Assembly (NCBI GenBank): GCA_037954665.1
Contig: JBBMOL010000429.1
Span: 238,100 to 302,099, forward strand
DNA from: Laguncularia racemosa
Lineage: Eukaryota > Streptophyta > Magnoliopsida > Myrtales > Combretaceae
Length of the DNA stretch: 64,000 bases
Direction: 5' to 3'
A model generated the notes under the pieces. That model was given only the letters and a program-made list of their open reading frames with translations, was not told the DNA's origin and searched no databases. This document shows, piece by piece, positions 13,066 to 25,005 of this stretch; the first letter of the stretch is position 1, and every line of letters starts with the position of its first letter. Both the position numbers and the translations under genes were made by a program.

Positions 13066-15139
13066 ATGCCTAAAGGGTGTCACAGAGCAAGTCAAACATA
13101 TCAAGTTTTGGCTTAAGACTTAGATGACAACCAATCAATCAACATTGCTAACAATCAAGAGGAGAGAACAATGTTTGACTACACAAAACCATCACTTACT
13201 AGAGCTAATTCAAGTGTTGTTAAGCTTGCAATTGCCGCCAACAACTTTGAAATTGAATCCAATATTATTTAGATGGTTTAACAATTCGCTCAATTTGATA
13301 AGTTGTAGGATGAAGATCTAAATGCACACATTGTTAACTTTTTGGAAATCTACGACACCTTTAAAATTAATGGGGCCATAGATGACACCATTAGGTTATG
13401 ACTTTTTCCTTTTTCTCTTAAGAAATAGATCTAAACAATGATTGAATTCTCTTCCCAAGGGTTTGATCACTGCATGGGAACAAATGGTACAAAAATTCCT
13501 AGCTAAGTATTTTCCACTAGTAAAGACTACAAAATTACGAAACGATATCTCTTCTTATGCTCAAATAGAGTTTGAGACGCTATATGATACATGCGAGAGA
13601 TATAAAGATCTGCAAAGGAGATGCCCACATCATGGTCTTCCATTGTGAATGCAAATTTAGATGACTATATCAAACTATTGGGCATATGATAAATGCACCT
13701 ACTAGAGGCACTTTAAACAATAAAACTCTTAAAGAGGCCTAGAACTTAATAGAAAACATGGCCATGAATAGCTACCATTGGAATGCAACACAAGCTAGAC
13801 AAGCAAGAGTAGTAGGAGTATATGATGTCGACACTATTACTGTCATAGTAACACAAGTCAAAGCACTAAGCAAGAAAATAGACGGAATCTCCATAGCACA
13901 GCAACTAGGTCAGTCAGAGTTTGTTTCTAATTTTAATGAACATGCTAATTTTATAGGACTCCCAAATAGGTAGCAAAACATTCCCTATAGTAACACTTAT
14001 AATCTAAGTTAGAGAAATTATCCCAATTTTTCTTAGGGGAGTCAATAAAAGAATGGTTCACTTGGATTCTAATAAGCACATCACCAATCGAAACCGAAGC
14101 CAAATTTGGAAGATTTGATGACAAATTTATCCAGACCATTGAAATATGCTTCTTAACTATAGAAACATTGTTAAGGAATTAGGAAGCTTTGATCCGGAAT
14201 CTGGAGAATCAAGTTAAACAAATTACAAAGATAATTTCTGAGAGACCCTAAGGAACTCTGCTCAGAAACACAGAACCCAATCCTAGGGAACATGTTAAAG
14301 CAATCTTCCTAATGGATGAAGGAGAAGTTCAAACTGAAGGGGAAGGTAAAAGGTTGGAGAAAAAGGAGTAGCCCCTAAAGGTTAGAGATTATGTTAAAAC
14401 AATTCCTTACCTATCTCAACTTAAGAAAGAACACTAAGAGGAATAGTATAATAAGTTTTTGGAACTTTTCAAACAACTTTATATAGATTTACCTTTTATT
14501 GAAGCTTTGCCGTAGATGCCCAAATACGTAAAGTTCTTGAAGGACCTACTTTCCAATAAGAAGAAACTAGAAGAAGTCTTAATAGTCACCTTCAATGAGG
14601 AATGCTCTGCCATTCTACAAAACACATTACCAAAGAAATTAAAAGATCCAAGGAGTTTTAATTTACCCTATTTGATTTTTAATTTATCAATAAACAAAGC
14701 TCTAGCTAACTTAAGTGCAAGTATAAATCTGATGCTATATAATATATTTAAGAAGTTAGGATTAGGGAAACCTAAACCAACACATATGAGCATTTAATTA
14801 GTTGATAGGTCCTTTAAGTACCCCATTAGTATCATTGAATATGTGTTAGTTAAGGTAGGAGCATTCATCTTTCTAATGGATTTTGTAATCTTAGATACAG
14901 ACGAGGACATCAATGCACTACTAATTTTAGGACTCCCTTTCTTAGCTACTGCTAGAGCAGTTATAGATGTAGGCAATTGTGCATTAACTCTGAAAATTGG
15001 GGATGGAGAAAAAACTTTCAAAACACTTGACATAATCCCACATCCTCAAAAAAGTAACAATACCCGTTGTTTCATGAATATATTTAGCTTGCTTAATTAT
15101 ACTTATGTGCAAAATAGCATTCACAAAGACCTAATATAA
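13066..15139 (+). pseudogene. Broken gag-protease of K
   Basis: Starts at an ATG (13066) and breaks up quickly. Recognisable pieces are a gag segment with NSLPKGLITAWEQMVQKFLA (13445-13505) and the CPHHG box typical of Athila gag (13622-13640). Then come the conserved pre-protease segment (EALPxMPKYVKFLKDLLSNK, around 14500-14565) and a protease-like domain (14690-15000) in which the active-site motif DLGAS has become NLSAS. The LGLPFLATARAVID segment near 14930-14965 matches LGRPFLATxxALID in B, L and C. Many stops and frameshifts mean no functional product. RT and later domains are absent. Confidence 0.75.
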
Positions 15140-15275
15140 CAATATCCCATTCGCGACAATCAATAGGGCCTAGGTAAATTCAAGAAAACTGAACAACGAA
15201 AAGTTAATTGTTGTCCCCCCTTATTAAATAAAGGAAGCAACACCATCAAGCTAACAATGTTAAATAATAGCACTT

Positions 15276-15293
15276 CTTGGGAGGCAACCTAAG
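15276..15293 (+). ncRNA. Post-frame hairpin box, K copy
   Basis: CTTGGGAGGCAACCTAAG can form a 6-bp stem (CTTGGG/CCTAAG, one G-U pair) closing the loop AGGCAA. Equivalent boxes follow the coding frame in A, B and C. Candidate RNA structure; no known family recognised. Confidence 0.5.
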
Positions 15294-15712
15294 TATTAAC
15301 TTACTTTTATAATTTAGTCTAGTATAATTTATTTATTTTAGTTAATTACACTTAGTTATTTTAAAAAATATATATTTTTACACTTGATCTTTATATTATG
15401 GAAGCATAATTGCAGGATAAGAGAAACAAAGAAATACGGGAATCTACATGCAAGTGTTCATCAACCGTGCTAAGAAATCTCTCTCTTATAGAAAGCCAAG
15501 AATTATAGCTTTTAGATTTATCTAACTAATATGCTTACTTCCCAATTCAGAATACAATACTCGCAATTTCGATTTCAAAAATCACAACAATCAACACAAG
15601 AACAAATAATGTCTAAACCCTTACAAGATGTTATGCACTAGCAAAGGATTAGTCTTAGTATAGAATAGTTGATACAACACACAATGATTCCAACGCCGTC
15701 ATTCACCACAAT
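15294..15712. other. Non-coding tail of K
   Basis: AT-rich sequence after the hairpin box, belonging to K's post-frame region. I do not see the PPT-like motif or the 80-nt structured element here; both would be expected further on, beyond the point where L interrupts K. Confidence 0.4.
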
Positions 15713-17120
15713 TGATAAGTACAAATTAACACTTATATTTCTGATTAATTCTAGTGGTGTATGTGATAAATTGATGTTATTTTGAAGAGTTTTGATACTA
15801 TTTCAGTGTCAGGACTGAGGACCACTATTTTGAGAGAAGATATCAACTTGGATTGAGATCGGATAAGAAAACACGAAGAAAAATGCTTTTTGGAAGGAAC
15901 AAGGGAAGAGCATGGCCGTGTAATTAAATTGCACGGTCGTGTGTCAAGGAAACATGCCCATAGAAGCACACATGGTTGAAGGCACGATCGTGTGTTGAGC
16001 TTGGAAAATCCATAGAAGCACACACGGTTGCGTACACGGTCTGAGACACGGTCGTGTGTTATTTGTGTGGGTTTTACTGACACTATTTAAAGGAACGGCC
16101 ATGTACAGGCCGTGTGTCAAGACCGTGTGCTTGAAAAAAGTCAGCCGTTTCAGGAGATTTTTGGGCTTCCATGCATATATATATTCTCATTTTTTACAGA
16201 GGGGAAAGGGGGACACCGGAGGGAGATAGAACAAAATTCGAATGAAGACAAAACACTTGGGAAGAATTCCGAGAGGAAAGTAACATCAACGGATTCATCT
16301 TCATCTTCCGAAGGGTTAATGCACAGGGGCTTTTTTTTTTCATACCATGAGTGGCTAGTTTATTTCATACCCAAACCCTACGAACTCTAATTGTCACGTA
16401 ACGTTGGACTGATTTTATAGTTAATGAATAGTGGAAATCTCTGAGTTTATTCACGTTATTCGTTGTGTTTTGTTAATTTGATGTATGGCCAATATTGAAT
16501 TTGCATTGATTTCTTAGAAGATGATTGGAAAATCTCTTGTTTAAGTAGATCTTACATGAATAAAGGAATTAGTATGTAATCTAGGGATAGAGAACATGAA
16601 TTTTCTGTATTAGATTAAATTAGATAATTCGATCTAATTGAGGGTTCAAGAGTGTTAATGTAATTTTAATCGATTTTTGATAAAAGAGGAATCTTTATCA
16701 ATGTGATTAGGGTTAGGAGCTAATGAATCTAGGAAGAACATTGGCTTAGTGTTAGATACTCCGCGGTTTAGAGATAACCACTGTTTGTTAATTGATTTAT
16801 AAAAAGGATAAAGTTACATGATAATTAGAGGAGTAGTAAGGGTAGGGTATGTTTTTAAGTATTAAATTTAGTGATTTTAATTTATCGTGTTAGTTTTAAT
16901 TGCTTTAGATTTTGTTAAGTGTTTTTAATTTAAGCGGAATCTCTCGAATTTATGCAGTTAAATAGTCAGTTTAAAGTTATTATTGGTACTTGCTAATCCT
17001 TGAGGAAACGATACCTGAACACAATTCTATATTATTACAATCGATAGGTGCACTTGCCTTATTGATCGTAATAGAGAATCGTAGAAAAGGATTTTTAAAT
17101 TTGTGTGATTACGGTCAACA
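15713..17120 (+). repeat. 5' LTR of L
   Basis: Begins TGATAAGTACAAATTAACAC, closely like the start of C's LTR, and ends GGTCAACA before CTAAGTTTTTGG. It contains a cluster of CACGGTCGTGTG-type dyads (15910-16135), the same theme as in A, F and H. The partner LTR lies outside the window. Confidence 0.7.
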
Positions 17121-17129
17121 CTAAGTTTT

Positions 17130-17147
17130 TGGCACCATTGTCGAGGA
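17130..17147 (+). promoter_or_regulatory. Primer-binding site of L (tRNA-Asp type)
   Basis: TGGCACCATTGTCGAGGA matches TGGCGCCGTTGCCGGGGA at 14 of 18 positions, 10 bp after the LTR end. Confidence 0.7.
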
Positions 17148-19496
17148 CTGGCGATATTAAGAAAGCTCAATACTGACTACTTTAACCATTTATTCTTTAG
17201 TATTTGTTGTGTCACATTCACTCTTTTGGAGGTAACTAATTTTCCCTTGATTTTCTTTGTAGTTTATGACAAGGAGCTCTTTGTCCAAACTTCTTGCTTT
17301 TGACCTAGAGATTGAGCGGACATCCAGAAGAAGGTTGAGGAGTGCCTTTGAACAAGCTGCGAGAAATCCAGTTTTTGAAAATCCGCAATTAGGTGAAGAG
17401 AAATTGCAGTTTAGTGAGGGTGAGAATTCAGTTACCGCAATGGCAGATCAACGCTGAACGATGGTTGATTATGCTAGACCTACATTAGATAGCGTGGGAT
17501 CTTGTATAGTCAGACCTGCAATAGACGCCAACAATTTTGAAGTCAAAGCCTCTATAATGAACATGATCCATAATCAATGCTAGTTCAATGGTTTAGCTGA
17601 TGAGGATCCCCATGCTCACATCTAGATGTTTCTAGACATCTGTGAAACAGTTAAACAGAATGGAGTGATAGATGAAGCTTTGAAGTTGCGTCTTTTTCCT
17701 TTCACATTGAGGGGAAAAGCAAGGCAGTGGTTCAGTTCTTTAGATTGGAATTCCATCATGACCTGGGCCCAGTTGGCGGAAACATTCTTAGACTACTACT
17801 TCCTGCCTTCCATAACTACCAAACTGAGAAAAGATATCACGTCATTTACTCAGATGGATAATGAACCCCTTCATGAATCATGTCTAAGGTTTAAGGACTT
17901 ACTCAGGCGGTGCCCATATCATTAGATGCCTAATTGGTTATAGGTATCTACCTTCTATAACGGGCTTGATTACCCGACTCGACAAACCATTGATGCTGCT
18001 GTCAGTAGTACACTTAATGTGAAGACTCCTAAGGAATTGCTACAATTGTTTGAAAATATGGCGAAAAATAACTATCAGTAGGGTAATGGCAGGACAAGGC
18101 AAAGAGCAGCAGGGATCTATGAAGTTGAAATGATGACCACCCTTGTAGTAAAGGTTGATGCTCTAGCCAAAAAGGTTGATGGGATGGCAATATCTGAGTC
18201 ACCCCAATATTTTCCAATTGATCAATTAACCGCGTTAGTGGTTCATGATTATATGGAGCAAGTTGATTATGTTAGCAATCTTATGTGATCTCAGAATAAC
18301 CCTTACAACAACACATATAATCCAGGCTGGTGCAATCACCCTAATTTTTCATGGAGTAATCCACTAATTCCTTGGGGTAATGCACCTACACCTGGATTCC
18401 AAAGGCCTCCTCCACTACCTTTTATTGAAAAGATGTCCAACCTAGAGGATATGATTTCCAAGTTCATTCAAACTCCAGAGCAGCGCCAGCAAGCAACAGG
18501 TGCTGCTTTAAGAAATCATGAGGCTTCCATCCATAATTTGGAAAACCAGGTGGGTCAGATTGCAAAAATGTTATTAGAGAGACCACAAGGGTCCTTACCT
18601 AGGAACACGAACCTAATCTGAGGGAGCGGGTGAAGGTGGTGGCCCTTAGGAGTGGAAGGGAATTGCATTCTAACACTATGGGAGTGCCAAGGGTTGTCTA
18701 GGAAAAACGGGTTGAGGTTAAAGAAGACAAGGATGCTGAAAAGGATCAAGCCACTACACAGGGTAAAGACAAGGAGCTTGATAACGAAGAAGATCTAGGA
18801 AAGGCCAAGACATCGACGGTTCAGCCTTACAAGCCTCCAATTCCATATTCGGGCCGTTTAAAAAAAGACAAGGAGCAAGAACAATTCGGTAAGTTTTTAG
18901 ATTTGTTTAAGCGGTTGCATATTAATATACTGTTTGTGGAAGCTCTTGCGTAGATGCCTAGGTATGAAAATTTTTTCAAAGATTTGCTGTTAAACAAGAA
19001 ACGGCTGGAAGAGGTTTCTATTGCAGTTATTGGAGTGGAGTGTTCGGCTATTTTGCAGAATAAGTTACCCAAGAAACTCAAGGATCCAAGCAGTTTTACT
19101 ATTATATGCTTAATAGGTGAATTTCCTGTGGAAAGAGCCTTGGCAGACCTTGGGGCAAGTATAAACTTGATGCCCTATTCATTGTTTAGGAAGCTTAAGC
19201 TTGGTGAGCCAAAGCCTACAAGGATGAGTTTGCAGTTAGTTGATCATTTGGTCAAATTCCCTAGAGGAATCATAGAAGACGTCCCGGTAAAGGTTGAAAA
19301 GTTCATTTTTCCTATTGACTTTGTTATCTTAGACATGGATGCAGATGTTGAGGTCCCACTAATCTTGAGAAGACCATTTCTTGCTACTGCATGAGCATTG
19401 ATAGATGTTGCTGATGGAAAACTAGTTTTAAGAGTGGGTGCAGATGAGTTAACTGTGACAATCCCATTAGCACTGAAACAATCTTTAAGCGCTGAT

Positions 19497-20527
19497 TGAT
19501 GTGCCTAAATCCACTAAGAAGCACAATCAAAAGACTTAAGAAAAATAATCTCAAGTCAAGGCAAAACTGGATCCACAAAAGGGCAATTTCACGTGAACAC
19601 CTTATAGATTTTAATGGAAATTGTTGTTCAAATGATTCAATTGTAATCTTTAATGATAATATTAACCAAATAACCACAAGAGAAGATGAAGTTCACGTAA
19701 AATCATATCAAAAGGAAGCAATAAACCAATGAAATCCACTTTCCCTTTCAATCACTAGTTCACACCAACAATAATAATGAGGTATGTAATCCAAGTGTTC
19801 AATGAAACAATCAATCTTACAAGATTGTTGTTCACGAAAATAGAACCACAAATAGATCCAAGAAAGATCCAAATCTACCCTAGATGTGACTCACTAGAGA
19901 AGAAATGAACATACAACAAAAATCGAATTGATATGACTCACAATTCGCCTTCGTCGCACTCTCTACAATTCCAATTCTTGGGATTGAAATTGATAAGTGA
20001 ATTTGGAATTAGGAAAACCCTAAGCCCTCTCATGAAATATAAAGTGTTTGTTATGCAAAAATAAGCCTCCTCAAACCCTCTCTTAAGCAAGTATTTATAC
20101 TTGCTAGTCCTAGGGTTAAAAAGTGCTCAAAATTACAAGTTTGCCACTTTTAAGGTGGCTAACCCTAAATGAAAATTACATGGAAATAAAAGTGTCCCAA
20201 AACCAAAATAGTTCATAAAAGAAGAAATATATAAAAGAAATGGTCTTCAAGATGCCGATCTTCTATAGGATCCATCGGCCCAACTCATCGCCAGTTCAGG
20301 TCGGTCCATGGATAACCCACAAGCTGAGTCTGAGGGAGTTTGTCCATTGCCCTATAGAATATGATAAGTGTGCCTGTTGGAAAACACAATACAAGAATAA
20401 TAGAAAAGAGGTTAATATATAAATAATTCCGGGGTTGATCTGCTCAAAATGGGCCCTCAACACCAAGATTTGAATTCCTTTAGTTCTTGCCCTAATGATA
20501 GGTTTTGTCGGATTTTTATTCCTATCA
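19497..20527 (-). repeat. 3' LTR of M
   Basis: Plus-strand start TGATGTGCCTAAATCC, end TTTATTCCTATCA. The gag-pol-tail frame enters it from 20527 and stops at 20296. Partner: 23044-24107. Confidence 0.92.
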
Positions 20528-21854
20528 TCTCCTCGGGTCTCAAAAAGATTTGTCCTCAAATCTGGTAGGTCAAATGCAATAGAGACTTTTTTTTCTCCTA
20601 ACAATCCATCTGAAGAAGTATCTCTGTAGAATCCCAATATCTGAAATACTACAAGTGGTGATTGTTTTCTCTCCTCCATTTCTAGGATATATCTCATCTG
20701 CAACATAAATAATGCTCCATTATCCAATAAAGTCGCCCCTGTATCCACCTGTTCCACTGAAACTGTTTCCTCATTTTCTAACTTATCTGTTTGTCGCTGA
20801 TCTTCATGGTCTTCTAATGGTTGGCCCAACTACTCATTGTTCTCTGAGACCTCTGAAGGTGAACACAACTGTCCCTGTACATTTTGGCCCTCTAATGGTA
20901 AACTCATCTGACTCTGATCCCCAGAATACTCCAATGGTGCACTCAACTGCTCGTGAACCTCTGGTATCTCTGAAGGAGAACATAACTGACCCTGAACAGT
21001 TTGGTTCCCTGGTAGTCTGCTCCTAGTATCCTAGAATAAATAGGATTGTCTCTATCTTTCCACTTTCAATGCTAACTGTATAACCTCATCAAGTGTACTA
21101 TATCTCTGAAGCTTAACTACACAAGCTATCTCAGACTTCAACCCAGATACAAAACGTGCTAGGGTTTGTTCAGGAGGTTCAACTGATCCACATCTGATCA
21201 CTAGTGTCTCAAACTCCTGTACATAGTCATCCACTGTTTTACCCCCTGTCTCAGTGTCTGGAGACGCATAAATAACTCATGCCTGTAGTGTTTCGGTACA
21301 AACCTATTCCTCAAAACTCGTTTCATGTCTCTCTAAGTGTGTATTTCGGTCTCTCCATCTCTTCACCTGGTGATCACCATATTTTCCCACCACAAAGCGG
21401 CATGCCCTGTGAATTCTATAGCTGCAAGGTGTACCCTGGAGTCTTCATCAATCTCATAACACTTGAAAAGACCCTCAACTTGGTCTTCCCAGTCTAGGTA
21501 ATCATCTGTGGAACCCCTACCATCAAATGAAGGCATTTGTAGCTTCGCACACTCTAGTCCTCGAGGTGGTCTAAATTCCCTATCCAGGTATGGATTAACC
21601 CCAAAATTATCATCTCTATCTTCCCTAAGAGCATGATAATCTCCTTCTGCTCTAGGTGGTGCCTGAAGGTTTACCACAAGTGGTGGTGGTAAGGTCATCC
21701 TATCAATTCTTGTGGCCAATGTAGCAACAATTGTGGTAAGGTCCTGAAGTTGCTCATCTAGAGTTCTTCCATTTGTATTTCGACGACTTAGTCTGCCACC
21801 CACTTGGCTATTGGCCTCATTGCCAATGTTCCCATTTACACTATCATACGACAT
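20296..21854 (-). pseudogene. M gag fused to a repeat region and pol tail
   Basis: Starts at ATG 21854. The first 160 residues are CRM-like gag (HALREDRDDNFGVNPYLDRE, then ALWWEN near 21380). A frameshift between 21363 and 21234 is followed by the rest of the gag domain (DDYVQEFETLVIRCGS). The zinc knuckle and protease are missing. After two TAGs comes an acidic, Gln/Ser-rich region with a repeated unit of about 39 residues: GQLCSPSEIPEVHEQLSAPL at about 20940-21000 and GQLCSPSEVSENNE at about 20836-20880. The frame then continues into FDLPDLRTNLFETRGDD, the normal end of CRM-like pol, and on into the 3' LTR. The only uninterrupted stretch at the C-terminal side is 20296-20829 (177 codons). 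The role of the repeat region is unknown; it could be a remnant or a newly gained linker. Confidence 0.75.
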
Positions 21855-22856
21855 GTTTGTGGATGCGATTTATCTGAAGTACAAATGTAATCTCAAATAA
21901 TTTATAGCACACTCCCTTCACTTCACCACGTCACAATAATAAGTTTGGATAACAACACACACACTTGTACACCCACGGTGCAACAAGTCACCAATGCAAT
22001 AAATACTTCTTATCACTTCAAGTATATTAGAATAATTGAAGCACAAATAAATACTTCCAAGTAGTTAAGATATTGAATTCAACTAAGCAAGTGTTTAAGT
22101 AATAATACTCAATAACTTTCACACTTAAACGCTTATATTTGAATTTCAAACTTCACCACTCAACTTTCCTTTCTTGCTAAAGTTTTACACCCACAATGAG
22201 TCTTAATGTGCAGCACCTTGCACTACACAAAACTCCACAAATTTACACCACCACACACACCTAATCACGTTGCACTCACTTCCCACAAGTTCTAACCACA
22301 ACTTACAACAAAATAGGCAGCAATTTCAATTTGAAATTCGAACCACTTCACTTATTGAAAGCCTTCCTCAATTGGTAACAATGAATTCAAATTCAAATAG
22401 CAATCATTAACTCCCACAACTTAATTGCATATGTTTTGAATTCAAATAATTCCTTACTAATCAAAACTCAATGTAATCTGAAAATTGTACTCCTCCAATT
22501 CAGAATTACACAATGGAAATCAAAACAACAAGCTACACAACCTCCTTCTACACCAAGACTAGTCACGGCAAGAATAAGGTAATTTTTTCAAGCTCAATCA
22601 ATTGTTGAATTAACAACACTTCTATTCTTCCTTCCTTCCACGAAAATTATTAATCACAAGATGATTCAACAACCCTCCCAATCTAACTCCAACAATCAGC
22701 AAATTAAATTCCAAGCTAAGGTAATTTCGCAATCTCAAAACCACAACAACAACACAATTTGCGGTTTTCACTAAATCACCTTAATTGATGATTAACTCCA
22801 CGAAATAAAATAAAACCAATTCCCTTCTCTCAACATGTGCTCTGATACCAAAAATA

Positions 22857-23043
22857 TGATGTGCTCAAATCCAAGATTAAGCACATATAAAAACCAATTT
22901 GAAAGACAATCCAACAATGTCAATCAAACTAGTCTCAATCACATGAACAATGCCGTCAATTTCCAATGAATTTAACCAATTCTTCAATTATGATGTGTTT
23001 GAATATTAAATCAAAATATGATATAGCTCTGATACCAAAAAGA
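22857..23043 (-). repeat. Duplicated LTR-end/primer-site segment in M
   Basis: On the minus strand the LTR ends CACATCA, followed by a primer site; 187 bp later CACATCA and a second primer site (plus-strand 22839-22850, GCTCTGATACCA) recur. In G and I this segment is part of the LTR itself. Confidence 0.8.
23026..23037 (-). promoter_or_regulatory. Primer-binding site of M (initiator tRNA-Met type)
   Basis: The minus strand reads TGGTATCAGAGC, 6 bp after the 5' LTR end. Confidence 0.85.
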
Positions 23044-24107
23044 TGATGTGCCTAAATCCACTAAGAAGCACAATCAAAAGACTTAAGAAAAACATTCTCA
23101 AGTTAAGGCAAAACCGGATTCACAAAAGGGCAATTTCACGTGAACACCTTGTAGATTTTAATGGAAATTGTTGTTCAAATGATTCAATTGTAATCTCTAA
23201 TGATAATATTAAACAAATAACCACAAGAGAAGATGAAGTTCACGTAAAATCAGATCAAAAGGAAGCAATAAACCAATGAAATCCACTTTCCCTTTCAATC
23301 ACTAGTTCACGCCAACAATAACAATGAGGTATATAATCCAAGTGTTCAATGAAACAATCAATCTTACAAGATTGTTGTTCACGAAAATAGAACCACAAAT
23401 AGATCCAAGAAAGATCCAAATCTACCCTAGATATGACTCACTAGAGAAGAAATGAACATACAACAAAAATCGAATTGATATGACTCACAATTCGCCTTCG
23501 TCGCACTCGCTACAATTCCAATTCTTGGGATTGAAATTGATAAGAGAATTTGGAATTAGGAAAACCCTAAGCCCTCTCACGAAATGTAAAGTGTTTGTTC
23601 TGCAAAAATAAGCCTCCTCAAACCCTCTCTTAAGCAAGTATTTATACTTGCTAGTCCTAGGGTTAAAAAGTGCTCAAAATTACAAGTTTGCTACTTTTCA
23701 GGTGGCTAACCCTAAATGAAAATTACATGGAAATAAAAGTTTCCCAAAACCAAAATACAACCAAAATAGTTCATAAAAGAAGAAATATATAAAAGAAATG
23801 GTCTTCAAGATGCCGGTCTTCTATAGGATCCATCGGCCCAACTCATCGCCAATTCAGGTCGGTCCATGGATAACCCACAAGCTGAGTCTGAGGGAGTTTG
23901 TCCATTGCCCTATAGAATATGATAAGTGTTCCTATTGGAAAACACAATACGAGAATAATAGAAAAGAAGTTAATATATAAATAATTTCGGGGTTGATCTA
24001 CTCAAAATGGGCCCTCAACGCCAAGATTTGAATTCCTTTAGTTCTTGCCCTAATGATAGGTTTTGTCGGATTTTTTTTCCTATCGTGTCGGATTTTTATT
24101 CCTATCA
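23044..24107 (-). repeat. 5' LTR of M
   Basis: Matches 19497-20527. At its outer end it has an additional 22-bp unit: GTCGGATTTTT..TTCCTATC occurs twice (24066-24084 and 24088-24106). It carries a minus-strand TATA box (plus TATTTATA, 23639-23646). Confidence 0.92.
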
Positions 24108-25005
24108 CTGATGATTCTTGCTATGCTATTGACTGTGTTGATATGACTGTGATGAGTTCTATGCAGGAATTGTTATGCGGTGATCTTTTGGAGTTTAGTT
24201 TGACCTCAATTGGAGGAGAAGAGTGTGAGAATTTGGATGTTTAGAATGTGATGGCTCAACTGAATGCTTGTCAGGAGGTGGTATGTAAAAGGGGGTTTGA
24301 GAAGATAGTATTTACTAAGGAAGGAAGGCTGAAACCATTGGTTGAGGAACCCCCAAAACTCGAGTTGAAGCAACTTCTAGAAAATCTGGAATATGCATTT
24401 TTTGAGGCTGAATCTAAACTCCCCGTCATTATTTCTGCTAGTTTGACAAGGGAGCAAAAGGATAGCCTATTGGAGGTCTTGAGGGAGCACAAGCGTGCTC
24501 TTGCTTGGAAGATTTCGGATATTCGAGGTATTAGGCCTTCGTTCCGCACCCATAAGATTTTGCTGGAGAATGATTTCAAACCAGTGGTGTAACCTCAGAG
24601 AAGGTTAAACCCCAATATGCAGGAGGTTGTGAAGAAAGAGGTGATCAAACTCATGGATGCAGGGTTAATATATCCTATCTCTGACAGTTCTTGGGTTAGC
24701 CCTGTACAAGTCGTACCAAAGAAGGGAGGAATGACTATGGTGCCCAATGAAAGAAATGAACCCATACCCATGAGGACTGTAATGGGATGGCGAGTGTGCA
24801 TAGACTATAGAAGATTGAATGAGGCAACTTGCAAGGATCATTTCCCTCTTCCTTTTTTAGACTAGATGCTGGAGCGGTTGGCAGGACATTTATATTACTG
24901 TTTTTTAGATGGAATGTTAGGGTACTTCCAAATTCCAATCGCTCTTGTGGATCAGGAACAGACCACTTTCACTTGTCCTTATGGTACTTTCGTGTATAGG
25001 TTCAT

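Larger units (their letters stand above)
11669..15712 (+). mobile_element. Element K: degenerate Athila-type retrotransposon, 5' part
   Basis: Order seen: LTR-like sequence ending GGATACCA (12930), a decayed tRNA-Asp-type primer site, a decayed gag and protease, and the post-frame hairpin box (15276-15293). Element L then begins, and the rest of K should lie past the right edge of the window. No RT, RNase H or integrase is seen between protease and hairpin, so K appears to have been non-autonomous. The left end is a guess from the TGTAAGGGTTATAAAATACTTAT start, which resembles other LTR starts here. Confidence 0.6.
19497..24107 (-). mobile_element. Element M: non-autonomous CRM-like retrotransposon
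   Basis: A complete insertion with LTRs at 19497-20527 and 23044-24107, inside L, flanked by the perfect TSD CTGAT (19492-19496 and 24108-24112). Read on the minus strand: 5' LTR, initiator-Met primer site, 187-bp segment with a second primer-site copy, leader, gag, a glutamate/glutamine-rich repeat region, then the pol tail running into the 3' LTR. Protease, RT, RNase H and integrase are all missing. LTRs differ by roughly 2% by eye, plus a 22-bp duplication at the outer end of the 5' LTR. Confidence 0.92.
17266..25000 (+). pseudogene. Broken gag-pol of L, interrupted by M
   Basis: The frame starts at ATG 17266 (MTRSSLSKLLAF, the start typical of this gag family). The gag domain runs through 17626-17925 (segment KARQWFSSLDW, then LRRCPYH). 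A one-base deletion near 18610 shifts the frame. Protease lies at 19140-19394, with DLGASINLMPYSLF as active site. M is inserted at 19497-24107 with TSD CTGAT. After M the frame continues with the pre-RT region and RT (24600-25000) including GWRVCIDYRRLN and FPLPFLD; D's LTR cuts it off just after GTFVYR, before the catalytic FMDD. Stops are mostly TAG, several at positions that are Gln in A or B (for example FLDQML). It would have encoded the whole polyprotein for particle formation and reverse transcription. Confidence 0.85.
15713..25005 (+). mobile_element. Element L: Athila-type retrotransposon, 5' part
   Basis: Order: 5' LTR (15713-17120), primer site, gag, protease, insertion of M, then RT cut off by D at about 25005. 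The remainder would lie beyond the right edge of the window, so the 3' LTR and TSD cannot be checked (candidate left TSD ACAAT, 15708-15712). L probably once coded for full pol, since its RT follows the protease normally once M is removed. It is now riddled with stops. L is inside K and is the host of both M and D. Confidence 0.75.

Noticed and set aside
20296..20829. A 177-codon frame considered as a separate host or accessory gene
   Set aside because: It is in frame with the M gag remnant through a TAG and contains the CRM-like pol tail; the apparent start is a TTG, not an ATG.
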